A DNA stretch of 64,000 bases from Owenweeksia sp965214115 (GTDB taxonomy: Bacteria > Bacteroidota > Bacteroidia > Flavobacteriales > Schleiferiaceae). Every line of letters starts with the position of its first letter. The first letter of the stretch is position 1. Location: assembly GCA_965214115.1 (NCBI GenBank), contig CBDCAU010000009.1, positions 62,001 to 126,000 on the forward strand, read 5' to 3'. The notes beneath the pieces are model-generated. The model worked only from the letters and a program-made list of their open reading frames with translations. It made no database searches and was not told the DNA's origin. Made by a program: the position numbers and the translations under genes. Of this stretch, positions 44,114 through 53,332 are shown piece after piece.

Positions 44114-45036
44114 TTTTCCTTCTTTCTTCTTTTAGCGCCGTTACCGACTTTTTTAAATAAATCTTCCCTGCCTTTAAATGTCAAAAAATCCCAAATATTC
44201 GTGATTTTTACGGGCTTGCCTTCTTTCATTAGAGTTGCATTGCCATAGTTTATCCAATATTCATCAAACCATTCTTCACCAAGTTCGCTAAAAACGCCTT
44301 TTCCGGCTTTCAAATCTTTGATGCTTTTTATCGAACCAATATTCGCCGTATTTCCAGAGCCGCGACCATCACTTGCAATTTTCCATTTGGGCTGGGCAAA
44401 AAAGTCAAAATCTTTGATAACTGATGCGATGGATTTCAGATTTTCCAAATGGGTGATTTCTCTTTCACCAATCACTTCCGCCGTCTTGTTATTTTCTTTT
44501 TGCAACTCTTTTACCTGAATGACTTCCGTTTCGGATAAATCATCTTCAAAGTCAATTCGCGTGTAAATAATTCCCAAGCAATAATGTCCAGTATATTGAT
44601 TATAAGGGAATTGAATGTTTTTGTCCTTGTCTCTTTCTTTGAAATACGCTCCGTGGCTGCCGAGCGTAAATCCAGCGGTTTGGTTATTTCGCCGAAAGGT
44701 AGTTTTCAAATCTAATGCAAATTTGATGGAATCATCTTTTTTGTGAACCAAAGTCAAATCGGGATACCAGTTTTGATGTTCGGCCAAAATTATTTTGTAA
44801 CCCGCATCTTCGGCAAATTTTAAGATAGCTGGAAAAATATGTATTTCAAGGATTTTGGACACGATTTTCGTGTCCGAAGAAATGGTATAAATATTCTTGT
44901 AAATATCAATGAAACCTTTGACTGTCCATTCGCCCGATTCGGTGGAGATATATTTTTGCAAACCTTCAACGAATTTGTTCAATTCGCTCTCAAATTTAGC
45001 TGTGTGTTTTTGCTTTTCCCTCATAGGATAAATCAA
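44110..45036 (-). CDS. EcoRV-like type II restriction endonuclease
   Basis: 308 residues from the ATG at 45036; a Met 12 bases inside is an alternative. The catalytic residues Asp93 (WYPDLTL), Asp109 and Lys111 (LDLKTT) have the same spacing as Asp74, Asp90 and Lys92 of EcoRV. Further matches are SSDTKIVSKILE, TLGSHGAYF, YNQYTGHYCLGIIYTRI and SDGRGSGNTANIGSIKS. EcoRV has about 245 residues; the extra length is mostly an N-terminal extension and the Lys-rich tail. Expected product: blunt cutting of GATATC. The methylase follows with a 4-base overlap. Confidence 0.88.
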   Translation of the reverse strand: MIYPMREKQKHTAKFESELNKFVEGLQKYISTESGEWTVKGFIDIYKNIYTISSDTKIVSKILEIHIFPAILKFAEDAGYKIILAEHQNWYPDLTLVHKKDDSIKFALDLKTTFRRNNQTAGFTLGSHGAYFKERDKDKNIQFPYNQYTGHYCLGIIYTRIDFEDDLSETEVIQVKELQKENNKTAEVIGEREITHLENLKSIASVIKDFDFFAQPKWKIASDGRGSGNTANIGSIKSIKDLKAGKGVFSELGEEWFDEYWINYGNATLMKEGKPVKITNIWDFLTFKGREDLFKKVGNGAKRRKKEK

Positions 45037-45057
45037 ACGCCAATGTGGTCATCTTAG

Positions 45058-45111
45058 ATTTTGGGATTTTCTTGTCCTCTAACTTTTCTAATTTGGTTTT
45101 GCCGTTTCTCC
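45058..45111 (-). pseudogene. Fragment of the 42182-42424 gene's 5' end
   Basis: Matches the first 18 codons of the 80-residue gene (MENGKTKLEKLEDKK-like reading) with several substitutions, a small indel, and a damaged start. It forms a direct repeat with 42369-42424 flanking the restriction-modification and small-gene segment. Confidence 0.65.
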
Positions 45112-45170
45112 ATAAGCGACCCTTGGAGGAAGGCAGACTTCACGAAAGTAAAATTTTAAAAATGTTACTT

Positions 45171-45617
45171 TTAATTTTTGTTTCTTTTTTTCTTTCTTAA
45201 GGCTTTTCGATATGCTTTGTCTGTTTCTATTATCCACTCATTATCTTCAAATGACAATCTATGTTTGAAGTATTTAAATAGTACTAAAGCCGAATCTGCC
45301 TTTGTGACTTTCCTTTCAGTAAAAATTTTCCCATTCTTTCTTTCGACTATATAATCAATTCCATAGTGTTTTTTGGCTAAGGAGTACAGAAACTTATATT
45401 CCGCTAATTCTTGTTCAACGTATTCTAAAATTGAATCCTGACTTTCAGCAATTTGCATTGATAAAAGAGCCGTATCTACTTTTGAAGCTTTCCTTATAGA
45501 AACTATAGAAGAGTCTGTTTTTGTGATTTTATAGTCAATTCCATAATCGCTTTTAGCCAATTCAGCGAATCTTTTGTACTTGAGGAGAGCATTGGTTAGC
45601 CTGCTGTTATCCTCCAC
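45171..45617 (-). CDS. Protein with an internal duplication, three-gene operon
   Basis: 148 residues. Two related blocks, YKRFAELAKSDYGIDYKITK (about 14-35) and YKFLYSLAKKHYGIDYIVER (about 74-95), each followed by a KVDTALL/KADSALV segment, show an ancient internal duplication. The C terminus is very basic. No signal or membrane segment. The start overlaps the preceding gene by 11 bases. I do not recognise the family. Confidence 0.6.
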   Translation of the reverse strand: MEDNSRLTNALLKYKRFAELAKSDYGIDYKITKTDSSIVSIRKASKVDTALLSMQIAESQDSILEYVEQELAEYKFLYSLAKKHYGIDYIVERKNGKIFTERKVTKADSALVLFKYFKHRLSFEDNEWIIETDKAYRKALRKKKRNKN

Positions 45618-45888
45618 TAAGGAATTGACAATTTGAACAACTTCCTGGTGAAACCTTTTTTTCTCCTAAAATAAATTCACACCCTTGAATATATGTCTTA
45701 ATTTCATCGGTATATTTCTTTGATTTAGTCATCAACAAAGAATCATTTTTTTCAGATTTTTCTAAAAGACTATTTTTCTCTGCAATCTGATTTTCTAAAA
45801 AATTGTTATAGTCAAAAAGAATAATAGATAGGACTATTCCAATAATACCTAATATCAAAGAAATAACGTGGACTATTTTATTCCTCAT
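45607..45888 (-). CDS. Small membrane protein with C-terminal cysteines
   Basis: 93 residues: a membrane segment at about 7-27 (VHVISLILGIIGIVLSIILF), a coiled-coil-like stretch at 30-65 and a C-terminal CxxC-like cluster (CEFILGEKKVSPGSCSNC). It overlaps both neighbours by 11 bases. Family not recognised. Confidence 0.6.
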   Translation of the reverse strand: MRNKIVHVISLILGIIGIVLSIILFDYNNFLENQIAEKNSLLEKSEKNDSLLMTKSKKYTDEIKTYIQGCEFILGEKKVSPGSCSNCQFLSGG

Positions 45889-46165
45889 CGGATTTTTTTT
45901 CTAAAAATTCAATAGTGCGTTTCACATCGGACACTTCTTTTCTAAGTTGTAGTATTGTGGAATTAGTGTATTGCTCCTTTTGGTGCTGCAATTTTGCTTG
46001 ATATTCTTGAACAACTTTCATCTTATCGATTTTACAATCGACTTCACCCCGAAAAATGCCAATTTTATATCCAATCCCAATCAAAGTGCAAATCGATATA
46101 AGGACACTGACTACCTTTACCCAGAGCTTATTGAAAAATTTTTCTTGAATATTTTCTTCGGACAT
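45878..46165 (-). CDS. Small membrane protein with coiled coil, first of a three-gene operon
   Basis: 95 residues: a membrane segment at about 16-36 (VKVVSVLISICTLIGIGYKI) and a C-terminal coiled coil (LRKEVSDVKRTIEFLEKK). It overlaps the next gene by 11 bases. It may form a complex with the second membrane protein and the soluble third protein. Family not recognised. Confidence 0.6.
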   Translation of the reverse strand: MSEENIQEKFFNKLWVKVVSVLISICTLIGIGYKIGIFRGEVDCKIDKMKVVQEYQAKLQHQKEQYTNSTILQLRKEVSDVKRTIEFLEKKSDEE

Positions 46166-46383
46166 AGCTTAGGCTCAAACTGCAAAAAACGCAGGAAAAT
46201 ATAGGCTTTGTTTCTCGGCGAAAGTAAATTTAACTTTCTAACAATAAAAGCAAGACCCAAAAACCCCACCTCAGCTCCCGCCAAAGTAGGGTCTTCATTT
46301 CGTCAGCCGTGGTTCATTAATCCGTGAATCGTAAATCCGTCAGAAAACACGAATAAACGAATCACCAATCACCAATCACCAAT

Positions 46384-48957
46384 TCACGAATCACCAATCT
46401 CCTCCGCCGCCTTCTTCTCCACACTCACCACAATCTCCATATCCTCCTCCTTCTCGGCGTCTTTCAGGTCGATGGTAATCGCGTCGCCTTCCTCGATTTC
46501 GGAGTTGATGATTTGCTCGGCCAGCGGGTCTTCCACGTATTTTTGGATGGCGCGCGCCAGTGGCCGTGCGCCAAACTTCTCGTCGAAGCCCTTTTCGGCG
46601 ATGTAATCCTTCGCGGTGTCCGTCATCGAAACGTCGTAGCCCAAGCCACGGATGCGGCTGTAGAGTTTCTCCAGCTCGATGTCGATGATTTTGAAGATTT
46701 GCTCTTTGCTCAGCGAGTTGAACAGAACCACGTCGTCAATCCGGTTGAGGAATTCCGGCGCAAACGCACGTTTCAGCGCGCCTTCGATGACGCTTTTCGC
46801 AACCTCGCCCTTGTCTTTCCGCGCGCCGGTGCTGAATCCCACGCCGCCGCCAAAGTCCTTCAACTGCCGCGTACCGATGTTGGACGTCATTATAATAATG
46901 GTGTTCTTGAAATCAATCTTGCGGCCGAGGCTGTCCGTCATATGGCCGTCGTCCAAGGCTTGCAACAGCAAGTTGAACACATCGGGGTGCGCCTTTTCGA
47001 TTTCATCCAACAGCACCACCGAGTAAGGCTTGCGGCGCACTTTCTCGGTCAGTTGGCCGCCCTCTTCGTAGCCCACGTAGCCCGGAGGCGCGCCCACCAA
47101 GCGGCTCACCGCGAATTTCTCCATATACTCGCTCATATCGATGCGGATGAGATTGTCCTCGCTGTCGAAAAGCGAGCGGGCCAGTTCTTTGGCGAGCTGC
47201 GTTTTTCCCACGCCGGTGGGGCCGAGGAAAATAAAACTGCCAATCGGTTTTTTCGGGTCTTTCAAACCGGCGCGGTTTCTTTGAATCGCTTTCACGATTT
47301 TTTTCACCGCGTCGTCCTGCCCGATGATGCGTTCCTTGATTTCCTCCGCCATCTGGCTCAGGCGCTTGCTTTCGTGCTGGGCCACGCGCTGCACGGGGAT
47401 GCCCGTCATCATCGCCACCACCTCGGCCACGTCCGGCTCATCTACTTTTTCGCGGTTCTTTTTCACATCTTCTTCCCACGCCACTTGTGCGTCCAGTAGC
47501 TGGCCTTCCACGCGCTTTTCGTCGTCGCGCAGGCGGGCCGCCTCCTCGTAGCGTTGTTTTTTCACCACTTGGATTTTCTGGTCGCGGATGTCGTCCAGTT
47601 TTTTCTCCAGTTCCATCACTTCTTTGGGAACATTTATACTTGTAATGTGTACGCGGCTTCCCGCCTCATCCAGCGCGTCAATCGCCTTGTCGGGAAGGTA
47701 GCGGTCGGTCACGTAGCGCGCCGTCAGTTCCACGCAGGCTTTCACGGCCTCTTCGGTGTAATTTACGTTGTGGTGGTCCTCGTAGCGGTCTTTGATGTTG
47801 TTGAGGATTTCAATCGTCTCGTCAATCGTGGTCGGGTCCACCATCACCTTTTGGAAGCGGCGTTCCAGCGCGCCGTCTTTTTCGATGTACTGGCGGTATT
47901 CGTCCAAGGTCGTCGCGCCGATGCACTGGATTTCGCCGCGCGCCAAGGCCGGTTTGAACATATTGCTCGCGTCCAGCGAACCCGTCGCGCCGCCCGCGCC
48001 GACTATCGTGTGCAACTCATCTATAAAGAGGATGATGTTGTCGTTTTTCTCCAGTTCGTTCATCAGCGCCTTCATCCGCTCCTCAAACTGGCCGCGGTAT
48101 TTGGTGCCCGCCACCAGCGAGGCCAAATCCAGCGTCACCACTCTTTTGTCAAAAAGAACGCGGCTCACTTTTCGTTTGATGATGCGCAGCGCCAAACCTT
48201 CCGCGATGGCCGATTTGCCGACCCCCGGCTCCCCAATCAACAGCGGGTTGTTTTTCTTTCTTCGTGATAAAATCTGCGAAACGCGCTCGATTTCTTTTTC
48301 GCGGCCGACGACGGGGTCGAGTTTGCCGTCCTCGGCCATTTTGGTCAGGTCGCGGCCGAAGTTGTCCAGCACCGGCGTCTTGGTTTTCGTTTCCTGTTTG
48401 GAAGAGCCACGCTGGCCGCCCCCGCCGGAGTAGCTGGGTTCTTTGCGGCCAAAATCGTCGTCATCGTCGCCGTAGGCCATTTCGGGGCCGCGCACGTCGC
48501 GCCGCTGCACCGAGTCGCTGTAGTGGGATTGGTATTCGCGTTTCACGTTGTCGTAATCCACTTCGTATTGGCGGAGGATGCGCGCCACGGGGTCGTCCTC
48601 GTTGCGCAAGATGCACAGCAAAAGGTGCGACGTGCGGATGTTGGCACTTTGAAACAATTTCGCTTCCAAGAAAGTGGTTTTCAGCGCCTTCTCCGCTTGG
48701 CGGGTCAGGGGCAAGTTCTTTTTGGTCATCACCGAGCCGGCGATGTTGGGCGCGGAAATCGCCTCGATTTTGCGCCGGAAGGCCTGCACGTTCACGCCCA
48801 AATCTTCGAGGATCTGGATGGCGCTGCCCTCGCCCTCGCGGATGAGGCCCAGCATCAGGTGTTCCGTGCCGATGTAGTCGTGGCCCAGCCGCAGCGCTTC
48901 TTCTTTGCTAAAGCTGATTACGTCTTTTACACGGGGTGAAAAATTTTCGTCCATCAT
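46384..48957 (-). CDS. clpC: ATP-dependent Clp protease ATP-binding subunit ClpC
   Basis: 857 residues. Clp_N repeats occupy 1-150 (FSKEEALRLGHDYIGTEHLMLGL), then the first AAA+ module with GEPGVGKSAIAEG (about 240) and the FIDELH Walker B; a UVR/middle-domain region (RYEEAARLRDD, about 465); and the second AAA+ module with GPTGVGKT (about 575). It unfolds substrates for ClpP in the cytoplasm. The 3' end lies in a run of CACCAAT repeats, the source of its last codons. Confidence 0.96.
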   Translation of the reverse strand: MMDENFSPRVKDVISFSKEEALRLGHDYIGTEHLMLGLIREGEGSAIQILEDLGVNVQAFRRKIEAISAPNIAGSVMTKKNLPLTRQAEKALKTTFLEAKLFQSANIRTSHLLLCILRNEDDPVARILRQYEVDYDNVKREYQSHYSDSVQRRDVRGPEMAYGDDDDDFGRKEPSYSGGGGQRGSSKQETKTKTPVLDNFGRDLTKMAEDGKLDPVVGREKEIERVSQILSRRKKNNPLLIGEPGVGKSAIAEGLALRIIKRKVSRVLFDKRVVTLDLASLVAGTKYRGQFEERMKALMNELEKNDNIILFIDELHTIVGAGGATGSLDASNMFKPALARGEIQCIGATTLDEYRQYIEKDGALERRFQKVMVDPTTIDETIEILNNIKDRYEDHHNVNYTEEAVKACVELTARYVTDRYLPDKAIDALDEAGSRVHITSINVPKEVMELEKKLDDIRDQKIQVVKKQRYEEAARLRDDEKRVEGQLLDAQVAWEEDVKKNREKVDEPDVAEVVAMMTGIPVQRVAQHESKRLSQMAEEIKERIIGQDDAVKKIVKAIQRNRAGLKDPKKPIGSFIFLGPTGVGKTQLAKELARSLFDSEDNLIRIDMSEYMEKFAVSRLVGAPPGYVGYEEGGQLTEKVRRKPYSVVLLDEIEKAHPDVFNLLLQALDDGHMTDSLGRKIDFKNTIIIMTSNIGTRQLKDFGGGVGFSTGARKDKGEVAKSVIEGALKRAFAPEFLNRIDDVVLFNSLSKEQIFKIIDIELEKLYSRIRGLGYDVSMTDTAKDYIAEKGFDEKFGARPLARAIQKYVEDPLAEQIINSEIEEGDAITIDLKDAEKEEDMEIVVSVEKKAAEEIGDS

Positions 48958-49123
48958 AATTTTTTGTGTGAGTTTTTTTTAAAAAAGGTTGTTGGGTTGG
49001 ATTAAAAATATTGAGTTAAAATTTAAAAATTGTTTATAAAAATTTTATAATGAAAATCAAATAAAATTGTACAAACCAAAACGCCCCAAAGGGGCAAAAT
49101 AGATAGGCTCAGTTCAACAGTAT

Positions 49124-49777
49124 TTATTTTATTTCTCCTTTAACAAAATTTACATTCAATGGCTTGTCTCCACTATATTTATCAAATGTTTTTAAGGCAA
49201 ATTTGGTGTCATCAATCCATATCGCTTCGAGAATTTTCCATTTGTCAGTAGTCAGGCTATCATGGGTTTCAAAGTCAAAATCTTCATTTTTACTCGTTCT
49301 TTTATATAAGGAAATAAAAGATTCTTTATCATATACATCTGATGAAAATATTAACATTTTGTTAAGGTCTTTTGAAAGAACGGGGACTTCGCACTGATTT
49401 TCAAAAGGCCCAAAAAGATACTGCCTTTCTCCTGATGCCTTGTCAATTAAATAGGTCACGCATTGATACATTATGCAATGTGTTATTACAAAACTGTTGA
49501 TTGGTAGCAAGAATCCTTCATAGTAATAACAAGGTGCATAGTCTTTTTCACAATCAAATTTTTCTGATTTGTTATTGATAATTAGAGTAAAAGAAGAGTC
49601 AGGTATGGTTTTCTTAGTAGAATCTTTAACCAATCTATTAGGATATTCTTTCTTAAATCTCAAATATTGTAGCGAATCAATTTCTGAAAATTCTACAATT
49701 AACTCTTTTCCTTCTTGACCAAGAAGTCCATTCAGTCCTACCAAAAGAAAACATAATGTGGATTTTAATATTCTCAT
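49124..49777 (-). CDS. Exported protein of unknown function
   Basis: 217 residues with a signal peptide (MRILKSTLCFLLVGLNGLLG). The mature protein has four or five Cys residues (CEKDYAPCYYYEGF, CIMYQC), suggesting disulfides in the periplasm or outside the cell. No family recognised. Downstream it meets the clpC upstream region. Confidence 0.55.
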   Translation of the reverse strand: MRILKSTLCFLLVGLNGLLGQEGKELIVEFSEIDSLQYLRFKKEYPNRLVKDSTKKTIPDSSFTLIINNKSEKFDCEKDYAPCYYYEGFLLPINSFVITHCIMYQCVTYLIDKASGERQYLFGPFENQCEVPVLSKDLNKMLIFSSDVYDKESFISLYKRTSKNEDFDFETHDSLTTDKWKILEAIWIDDTKFALKTFDKYSGDKPLNVNFVKGEIK

Positions 49778-50222
49778 AATCAGAATCTCGTCTTTCTAAA
49801 TTCAGCCTAATTGTGCCGTGCCTTTGGCACTCTGCAAAAAGCCCTTGCACTTTTGACCCCGCACTAACGTACGGGGCTACCCATATAGCATCCCTTCGGG
49901 ATTTTGCGCTTGCCGAAGTGCCAACGGCACGAAATATTGATAGCCCCAATCGTAAGATTGGGGTTGATTTTGACGACAGTTAAAGAAGTGCCATCGGCAC
50001 GACACCAACTGTGTCCATTCAATATTTCTATGGGCTATTTTAAAAATCTTCTTAACGTCATAATATCAAAGAACGAATAACGTGCCACCGCAGTTTATCC
50101 CCAAAAGTAAACTTCCCGCGCGGATATGCAAGTTTTCATACCCCACAATTATCAACATCGCAAGGGGCTTTTTTGTGAAGAAAAACCGCATACTGCCTGA
50201 CCTTCGCGCCATTGCGCTATCG
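49778..50222. repeat. Gene-free spacer with GTGCCATCGGCACG palindromes
   Basis: GTGCCAACGGCACG near 49917 and GTGCCATCGGCACG near 49988 are short palindromes; between them, AGCCCCAATCGTAAGATTGGGG forms a hairpin. AGTGCCA/GGCACGA flanks repeat. No gene is visible. Confidence 0.6.
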
Positions 50223-50230
50223 TATCTTTG
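50223..50230 (+). promoter_or_regulatory. Putative -7 box of gyrA (TATCTTTG)
   Basis: Matches TAnnTTTG, 47 bases before the gyrA ATG. The gyrB upstream region carries the identical octamer. Confidence 0.5.
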
Positions 50231-50277
50231 AGCGTTTCACAACGAAATTATTTTTATACTAATCAAATACTGACAAT

Positions 50278-52845
50278 ATGGCCGAGGGCGAAAGAATTAT
50301 CCCCATAAATATTGAAGAAGAAATGAAGTCGGCGTACATTGATTATTCAATGTCCGTCATCGTTTCGCGCGCGCTGCCCGATGTGCGGGACGGCTTGAAA
50401 CCCGTGCACCGCCGCGTGCTTTTCGGGATGTACGAGTTGGGCGTGCTGTCCAATCGTTCCTATAAAAAATCGGCCAGAATCGTGGGCGAGGTGCTGGGTA
50501 AATTCCACCCGCACGGCGACACTTCGGTGTACGACACGATGGTGCGGATGGCGCAACCGTGGAGCCTCCGCTATATGATGGTGGACGGGCAGGGAAACTT
50601 CGGCAGCATCGACAACGACCCGCCCGCGGCAATGCGCTACACCGAGGCGCGCCTCCGCAAAATCTCGGAGGAAATGCTGGCCGACATCGACAAAGAAACC
50701 GTGGATACGCAGCTCAATTTTGACGATACTTTGGAAGAGCCGACCGTGCTCCCCACGCGGATTCCCAACCTCTTAGCGAACGGCACCAGCGGCATCGCCG
50801 TGGGGATGGCCACCAATATGCCGCCCCACAACCTGAGCGAAGTCATCGACGGGACGATTGCCTACATTGACGACAACGACATCACCGTGGAGGGATTGAT
50901 GCAGCATATCAAAGCACCGGATTTTCCCACCGGCGGAACGATTTACGGCTATGATGGTGTGAAGGAAGCGTTTGAGACCGGCCGTGGCCGCGTGGTTCTC
51001 CGCGCCAAAACGCATATGGAGGAGGTGAAAGGCCGCGAGTGCATCGTGGTGACGGAACTGCCGTATCAGACCAATCCGAAGGATATGATCAAGAAGACGG
51101 CGGATATGGTGAACGACAAAAAAATCGAGGGCATCGTCAAGATTCAGGACGAAAGCGACCGCAAGGGAATGCGCGTGGTTTATTATCTAAAAAGAGACGC
51201 GGTGCCGAATGTGGTTTTGAACAAGCTGTTCAAATACACGGCCTTGCAATCTTCCTTTTCGGTAAACAACATTGCGCTGGTAAAAGGGCGCCCCGAGCAG
51301 TTGAACGCGCGGGATATGGTGCGCCACTTTGTGGACCACCGCCACGATGTGGTCGTGCGCCGCACCAAATACGAACTCCGCAAAGCGGAGGAACGCGCGC
51401 ATATTTTGGAAGGATTGCTCATCGCGCTCGACCATTTGGATGAAATCATCAAACTCATCCGCGCCTCGCAAACGCCGGAAGAAGCGCGCAACGGTTTGAT
51501 GGAAAATTACAATCTGTCAGAAATTCAAGCGCGCGCCATTTTGGATATGCGCCTGCAAAAACTGACCGGACTGGAGCGCCAAAAAATCAAGGAAGAATAC
51601 GATGCGCTGATGGAAACCATCACGTATCTGAAACGGATTTTGGACGAAGAGCCGCTGCGGATGCAAATCATCAAAGATGAATTGCTGGAAATCAAAGAAA
51701 AATACGGCGATGAACGTCGCACCGACATCGAGTATGCGGGCGGCGACGTGAGCATCGAAGATATGATTGCGGATGATGAAGTGGTGATTACCATTTCGCA
51801 CGCGGGTTATATAAAACGTACCGCGCTTTCCGAATATAAAAAGCAAAACCGTGGCGGCGTGGGCCATCGCGGCGTACAGACCCGCGACGAGGATTTTGTA
51901 GAGCACGTTTTTGTGGCCACCAATCATAATTATATGTTGTTCTTTACGGAATGGGGCCGCTGCTTTTGGCTGCGCGTTTACGAAATCCCCGAAGGCAGCA
52001 AAACCAGCAAGGGCCGTGCGATTCAGAATTTGATAAGCATCCCACCGGACGACAAAGTGCGCGCATTCATCAACACCAAAGATTTGAAGGACGAGGAGTA
52101 CGTGAACGCCAATTATATAATGATGGTGACCAAAAACGGTCAAATCAAAAAGACCAGTTTGGAAGCCTATTCGCGCCCACGGACGAATGGTATCAACGCA
52201 ATTACCATCCGCGAGGGCGACTTGCTTTTGGAAGCGAAACTGACCACGGGCGAGGACGATATTTTGATTGCGAAAAAGAGCGGCAAAGCCATCCGTTTCA
52301 ATGAAAGCAAAACGCGCGCGATGGGACGAAACGCCAGCGGAGTGCGCGGCGTTCGCTTGGAAGGCCCTAAAGATGAGGTGATTGGAATGGTAACGATTCC
52401 GCCGGATGACGAAGGCACGACCATTTTGGTGGTGACCGAAAAGGGCTACGGAAAACGTACCGATTTGGAAGATTACCGCGAAACGAACCGTGGCGGCAAA
52501 GGCGTGAAAACCCTGAGCACTACCGAGAAAACCGGCAGTCTGGTGGCGATAAAAGCCGTGGGCGACGACAACGATTTGGTCATCATCAACAAAAGCGGCG
52601 TGATGATTCGCACGGGGATGGATAACATCCGCGTGATGGGCCGCGCCACGCAGGGCGTTCGTATCATCAATCTGAAAAAGAACGACGAAATCGCCAGCGT
52701 GGCGAAAGTGCCGGCGGCGGAAGAGGAGCCGGAGGAAATCATCGCGGCGGCGGAGGGGGAAAACCCCACGGCGGAAAATGAGGCCGCGCCCGAGAATGGC
52801 GATGCGGATAATTCTCCCAAAGAAGGCGGCGGGGAAGAAGAGTAG
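50278..52845 (+). CDS. gyrA: DNA gyrase subunit A
   Basis: 855 residues. The winged helix has catalytic Tyr121 (RYTEARL). The quinolone-resistance region reads HPHGDTSVYD, with Thr82 at the position of E. coli Ser83 and Asp86 at that of Asp87, so no classical resistance substitution is evident apart from the Ser/Thr difference. The C-terminal domain has the six-bladed repeat pattern including GRATQGVRIINL near 800, followed by a 45-residue acidic tail. It introduces negative supercoils with GyrB, which lies 6 kb away on the other strand. Confidence 0.97.
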   Translation: MAEGERIIPINIEEEMKSAYIDYSMSVIVSRALPDVRDGLKPVHRRVLFGMYELGVLSNRSYKKSARIVGEVLGKFHPHGDTSVYDTMVRMAQPWSLRYMMVDGQGNFGSIDNDPPAAMRYTEARLRKISEEMLADIDKETVDTQLNFDDTLEEPTVLPTRIPNLLANGTSGIAVGMATNMPPHNLSEVIDGTIAYIDDNDITVEGLMQHIKAPDFPTGGTIYGYDGVKEAFETGRGRVVLRAKTHMEEVKGRECIVVTELPYQTNPKDMIKKTADMVNDKKIEGIVKIQDESDRKGMRVVYYLKRDAVPNVVLNKLFKYTALQSSFSVNNIALVKGRPEQLNARDMVRHFVDHRHDVVVRRTKYELRKAEERAHILEGLLIALDHLDEIIKLIRASQTPEEARNGLMENYNLSEIQARAILDMRLQKLTGLERQKIKEEYDALMETITYLKRILDEEPLRMQIIKDELLEIKEKYGDERRTDIEYAGGDVSIEDMIADDEVVITISHAGYIKRTALSEYKKQNRGGVGHRGVQTRDEDFVEHVFVATNHNYMLFFTEWGRCFWLRVYEIPEGSKTSKGRAIQNLISIPPDDKVRAFINTKDLKDEEYVNANYIMMVTKNGQIKKTSLEAYSRPRTNGINAITIREGDLLLEAKLTTGEDDILIAKKSGKAIRFNESKTRAMGRNASGVRGVRLEGPKDEVIGMVTIPPDDEGTTILVVTEKGYGKRTDLEDYRETNRGGKGVKTLSTTEKTGSLVAIKAVGDDNDLVIINKSGVMIRTGMDNIRVMGRATQGVRIINLKKNDEIASVAKVPAAEEEPEEIIAAAEGENPTAENEAAPENGDADNSPKEGGGEEE

Positions 52846-53300
52846 TGGGCTTGGGGCGATGCGCTTGGGGCGATGCCCCAAGTTTTGTAGTCGTACCCTT
52901 TCAGGGTACTTGGTTGGTTGTGGCGGTTGAGACCTTGCAGGTTTAAGAAAACCTGCAAGGTCTTGTGTTTTGGAAACTGTCAGATGGCAATTCTTAACAG
53001 CACCGTCACTTCAGCGCGGTGTTTCGAAACCCACAGCAACCTCTTCGGTTTTATCTAAAAAACGGAGATACTCAAAAAATTCGGCTAAAGCCGATTGGAG
53101 GGGGCTGCCATTTAATGACAGGGCTAAAGCGCCTGTCCAATTCAGGACAAGATGTGGCGGGGAGCTGTTCTCAGAATTGCACCGCCGCTTTAGCGCGGTG
53201 TTTCGGGAAGCACGTCCGTCCTAATCGGCTTTAGCCGAAAATACCAAAGTGCGCTGCCAACCTCCCCGCGCTTCAGCGCAGCTCACCAATGTCCATATTT
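52846..53300. repeat. Repeat-rich spacer between gyrA and parD
   Basis: A hairpin at 52931-52962 (GACCTTGCAGGTTT and AAACCTGCAAGGTC, loop AAGA) follows gyrA and may terminate it. Then direct repeats (GCGCGGTGTTTCG at about 53017 and 53193) and GGCTAAAGCC palindromes near 53086 and 53228 follow. No gene is visible. Confidence 0.6.
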
Positions 53301-53302
53301 GC

Positions 53303-53310
53303 TATATTTG
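53303..53310 (+). promoter_or_regulatory. Putative -7 box (TATATTTG) of orphan parD
   Basis: TAnnTTTG match 22 bases before the ATG. Confidence 0.4.
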
Positions 53311-53332
53311 GACATCCTAAAATATCTTAAAA

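Noticed and set aside
46513..47499. 328-codon plus-strand frame opposite clpC
   Set aside because: Shadow of clpC with Arg/His/Ala/Val bias; clpC is unmistakable on the other strand.
49778..50222. Spacer searched for a structured RNA (tmRNA, RNase P, 6S)
   Set aside because: Only short palindromes are present and no known conserved core could be recognised.
51517..52881. 454-codon minus-strand frame opposite gyrA
   Set aside because: Shadow frame of gyrA; no recognisable motif and Phe/His-rich mirror composition.
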